Shown here: piece after piece, positions 61,266-64,000 of the stretch
Layout of the letters: each line of letters starts with the position of its first letter
Position numbering within the stretch: the first letter of the stretch is position 1
Assembly: GCF_034190915.1 (NCBI RefSeq)
Contig: NW_026947491.1
Location: forward strand, 25,670,101 to 25,734,100
DNA from: Cavia porcellus
Lineage: Eukaryota > Chordata > Mammalia > Rodentia > Caviidae
Length of the DNA stretch: 64,000 nucleotides
Reading direction: 5' to 3'
Made by a program: the position numbers and the translations under genes
The notes under the pieces: model-generated
The model's database searches: none
The model's input: only the letters and a program-made list of their open reading frames with translations
Told to the model about the DNA's origin: nothing

Positions 61266-62111
61266 ATCATCACAGTCTGTGTTTCTCCAGATCAGCCAGT
61301 CGCTTGGAGGGCAAGAATGGGGGTGGGGACCTTGGCCCTTCCTGTCCCCCAGTCCATGTAATGGAAGGGCCTGGTTCTCTCCCTAGCGGCCCACACATGA
61401 CGCTGATTCGCAGCAAGGGATTGGCTTGTTTTTGGATTCTTGGTCTCCTCCCCTGAAGTCCACGAATGGTACTAACTCACAGGAAAGGGCTGGCATCTCA
61501 GTGACACCTCTCTTAACTTCTACAGCAGAAAGAACCTGATCTTATTTTCAATATGTGTAACATGTGCAACAGCAGATGCTCCACAAGGGCCGTGTCTGTG
61601 GAATTGTGGGGGGCGGGGGTAGGAAGAGAATGCAATGGGTATTTTATTTTTATATTTGTTAATTTGGAACTGCGGAAATCACTGAATATTAATAAAAATC
61701 CAAATAAGTACAAACACATTTGTAATGCAATGGAATACCAGCCCTTCCAGAGCCTTGGCTGGTAACAAGCCCAGGAGACAGAAGAAAGGTTTTCACAAAG
61801 AAACTATCATAAATCAGTAAGAATAGTTCCCAAATAATGCCCAAAAAGTCCTGATTAGTATTAGCAGAGGAAAGATTTGTACATCTTTTAGATTTAAAAG
61901 TAACTTTGGATTCAATCACCATCTCCCAAGTCCCACTTCCACCCCTCCCCACACACAGGAGCAAGTGAAAGATCTGGACTTTCCCTTAATCTCATTTCCT
62001 GCCTGCCACACCTGATCCACCCAAGACATGAGCATACTACAGATACAGGTCAAGAACAGAAAGGTGGAAGCAGGGAGCACCAGCCAAGACTTAACACAAA
62101 AGATGCATCCG

Positions 62112-62133
62112 ACACACACACACACACACACAC
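62112..62133. repeat. CA dinucleotide microsatellite
   Basis: Eleven CA units without interruption. Confidence 0.95.
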
Positions 62134-62471
62134 GTATCTCTCTGCCATCATTTCCTAAGCACTACCTTGATCCGCTCCTGTTCTAGCCTCCTGGCTATCT
62201 GTGAATATTTCAGGATGTTCCTTCCTCAGGACCTTGCACTTGTCTTTGCCTGGAATGCTCTCCTCCACTTACTCACTCACTCTCCTGCTGGCTTTGTGCC
62301 TCTGACCTTACATATGAGGTCAGTCCTGACTTCTCTGTGGCACTGAACACACAGCAGAGAAAAGTTAACTTGGAGTGTATAAACCTTGTGCAGGCAGGGC
62401 CTTTGGTTTGTTCACTGTAAATCCTAAATAGGCATTCGCTCCATATTAAGACAATGAAAGAGGAAGAAGTA

Positions 62472-62653
62472 CAGTGGTGCCTCAGTTCACAAACTTCATT
62501 CTTTCCACGAATCTGGTCACAAGCCAAATTGGATGAAAACCAAATCAAATTCAATGGTCAGGTTCAATGTTGATCTTAAGGGGAAATTTGATTTGGTTTC
62601 ATCCAATTCAGTTTGCAACCAGAATTGTGGAAAGAATGAATGGAGGTACTATG
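62472..62653. mobile_element. Palindromic MITE-like element
   Basis: Two arms of about 57 bp (62495-62551 and 62584-62640) are inverted copies: both read TTCATTCTTTCCAC outward and share AATTGGATGAAA and CCAAATCAAATT, separated by about 32 bp. Beyond the arms the ends also pair: CAGTGGTGCCTC on the left, and on the right GAGGTACTATG, a near inverse. A TA precedes the left end. The CAGTxGTxCCTC-type terminus and TA target are features of pogo/Tigger-like DNA transposons, so I infer a non-autonomous derivative. No transposase is present. Confidence 0.7.
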
Positions 62654-63299
62654 AATGAGTCTGAAGTGAACACTTCTCACAAGTCTAAACCCAGGTTGGT
62701 CTTGTAAGATTGAGACTCAAGCAAACAGAACTATTTTCCATGATTCTTTGGTCCTAGTGTATATAATTGTTAACCCAGTGATTTCTTTTTTGACACTGTT
62801 TTGTAGTCTTATTATCTCAATATTTAACAATATATACAGGGGTTATAAAATAATTTAAAGTCAAGACTTGGTATACAGTACCCACATCCTTAGATGTTAT
62901 TCAGGTAGACATCTGGAGCTCATGTTTCTGATGTTATTACCCAAATGTCACCCAATGCTTCTTCTCAATATAGGAGACTTTGGGAAGAATGTGATTTCTA
63001 ACATCTAGTCCTATTGGTTATTGTCTGGGCAGCAAAGCCCTTAACATCCCACCTGTAACAATAAATCATCGAACAGAAAAAAGACAGGATTATTCTCACT
63101 TTCCGAAGTTCCTACCCAATTTTTAAAGCCAATTTCCATCTCTCTTCTAGTGTGTTAAAAAAAAAAAAAAAGAAATCAAGTAAAGAAAAGCCAGAGTATG
63201 AAAACATTACGTAGAAGCCAAATCTTTGTCTCCAATCTCTGAAAGGAGGAAATGTAAAAAGCTTTGCAGTCTCTAAGAATTGCTGGAGAATCTGGTAAA

Positions 63300-63395
63300 C
63301 ATTTTTGTTTTTTTTTCTCTAAGTACCAGGAATTTAACTCAGGATTTTGCACTTAACCAGGCAGGTATTGTGCCACTGAGGTATATTCCTGGCAT
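63300..63395 (-). repeat. ID-like SINE with 12-bp target-site duplication
   Basis: Antisense: AAGTACCAGGAATTTAACTC, GCACTTAACCAGGCAGGTAT, GTGCCACTGAGGTATATTCC. It is flanked by GAATCTGGTAAA at 63288-63299 and 63396-63407. Confidence 0.9.
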
Positions 63396-64000
63396 GAATC
63401 TGGTAAATGTCTGCCAAGAATTTCTAAGATAAAAGCCACTGTAGAAGACCTAAGTCCACTATCAACACAGCTGCAATGTCCTGCTGTCTTTTGTATAAAG
63501 TGTGGAGGAGACTTTGAAACAAATTTCATGAAAGAGAAGGAAGAACAACCTTCCAGAGAGAAGCCCCATCTGGTCATCATGGTATTGAGGGTACTCTGTG
63601 GAGGCTAAAGCCTGACTGTGATCTGATCTACTATGGTACCACCACGAAAGTCTACATCTAACACAGCTGACAGTGGTGACAGCTGTGGAACTCACCACTG
63701 CCTTTACCTAGTGGGGGGAGGAGTCAAGGAAAACCGCTTGTGCTATGCCGACTCGGGCTCCACTTCATTTGCTCCTGCAGGTCAGGTAGAGCCAGCAAGA
63801 TGCCAAGGCCGGACCCTGATAACCTCACATTCACAACTCACCGTGTAGACACAGGTCAGACCGAGATCTAACCAACAGACTGCTCAGTTTTTGATACTTT
63901 ATTAGGTAATTTATAATGAACAGCAAGCGATATAATTTAGGGAATCAATATGGAGTGTGACATGTTCTTGGGGATAGAAATGTGGCACTGAACAGAAAAT

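Larger units (their letters stand above)
43357..64000 (-). other. TMTC1: TMTC1 intron 5' of the first exon seen (partial)
   Basis: This is intron upstream of exon 43235-43356, and no earlier TMTC1 exon was recognised in it. It holds MaLR-like LTRs (43592-43979, 47630-47892), an ID SINE (46974-47071), old L1 3' fragments (49420-49720, 53600-53740), an L1 (53981-58624) with a B1 in its target site, a rearranged L1 piece (60764-61265), a foldback element (62472-62653) and another ID SINE (63300-63395). The stretch 44300-45180 is strongly AT-rich without a recognisable element. 45190-46950, 47900-49410, 49730-52300 and 58790-60750 are otherwise featureless to me. Confidence 0.8.

Noticed and set aside
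61270..61500. GC-richer segment after the rearranged L1, considered as an L1 5' UTR
   Set aside because: I could not align it to the 5' UTR-like segment of L1 A (2925-3325). It is left unassigned.
43357..64000. Search for the preceding TMTC1 exon
   Set aside because: No minus-strand segment with splice sites matching the membrane region expected just before RLEHKEV was recognised. It probably lies beyond the window.

Overview
This is mammalian nuclear DNA and almost certainly from a rodent. It has long introns, L1 retrotransposons on both strands, tRNA-derived ID SINEs, 7SL-derived B1-like SINEs, composite B1+ID (B4-type) SINEs, ancient MIR fragments, MaLR-like LTRs and one IAP-like (ERVK) solo LTR. 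The species cannot be fixed from the sequence alone. The youngest ID-like SINEs have an unusual 3' end (GGTACCGATAAAAAGGAAAA) that may be diagnostic of the lineage.

The only host gene I can support is TMTC1, an ER-membrane, TPR-containing O-mannosyltransferase of cadherins, on the minus strand. Four consecutive internal coding exons are present, 5' to 3' on the minus strand: 43356-43235 (122 bp, membrane segments), 28083-27916 (168 bp, membrane segments), 15494-15381 (114 bp, first TPR seen here) and 5151-5008 (144 bp, next TPRs). All four have AG acceptors and GT donors, and they join in frame into one continuous protein segment. The last three are symmetric phase 2-2 exons. No first exon, promoter, last exon or 3' UTR of TMTC1 was found, so the window lies wholly inside the gene.

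Layout: 1-5007 is the intron downstream of the last exon seen, with a 5'-retaining L1 on the minus strand (1 to about 3325), a MIR, a B4-type SINE and a perfect 37-bp tandem duplication. 5152-15380 holds ID SINEs, the solo LTR at 8924-9524 and B4-type SINEs. 15495-27915 holds a B1, a B4 and a truncated minus-strand L1 (19974-23396). 28084-43234 holds MIR pieces, tandem L1 3' ends with a target-site duplication, a young ID SINE and a dinucleotide tract. 43357-64000 holds MaLR-like LTRs, a 4.6-kb plus-strand L1 (about 53981-58624) with a B1 inserted in its duplicated target site, a rearranged L1 fragment (60764-61265) and a palindromic MITE-like element (62472-62653).

I see no undescribed multi-gene system. 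The most interesting signals are in the mobile elements: an LTR whose predicted transcribed region is built from 61-bp repeats, an in-frame TTCCC microsatellite inside an L1 reverse transcriptase domain, a scrambled ORF1-ORF2 L1 fragment, modular L1 3' UTRs and a foldback element. The remaining intronic DNA shows no coding or RNA-gene signal to me.
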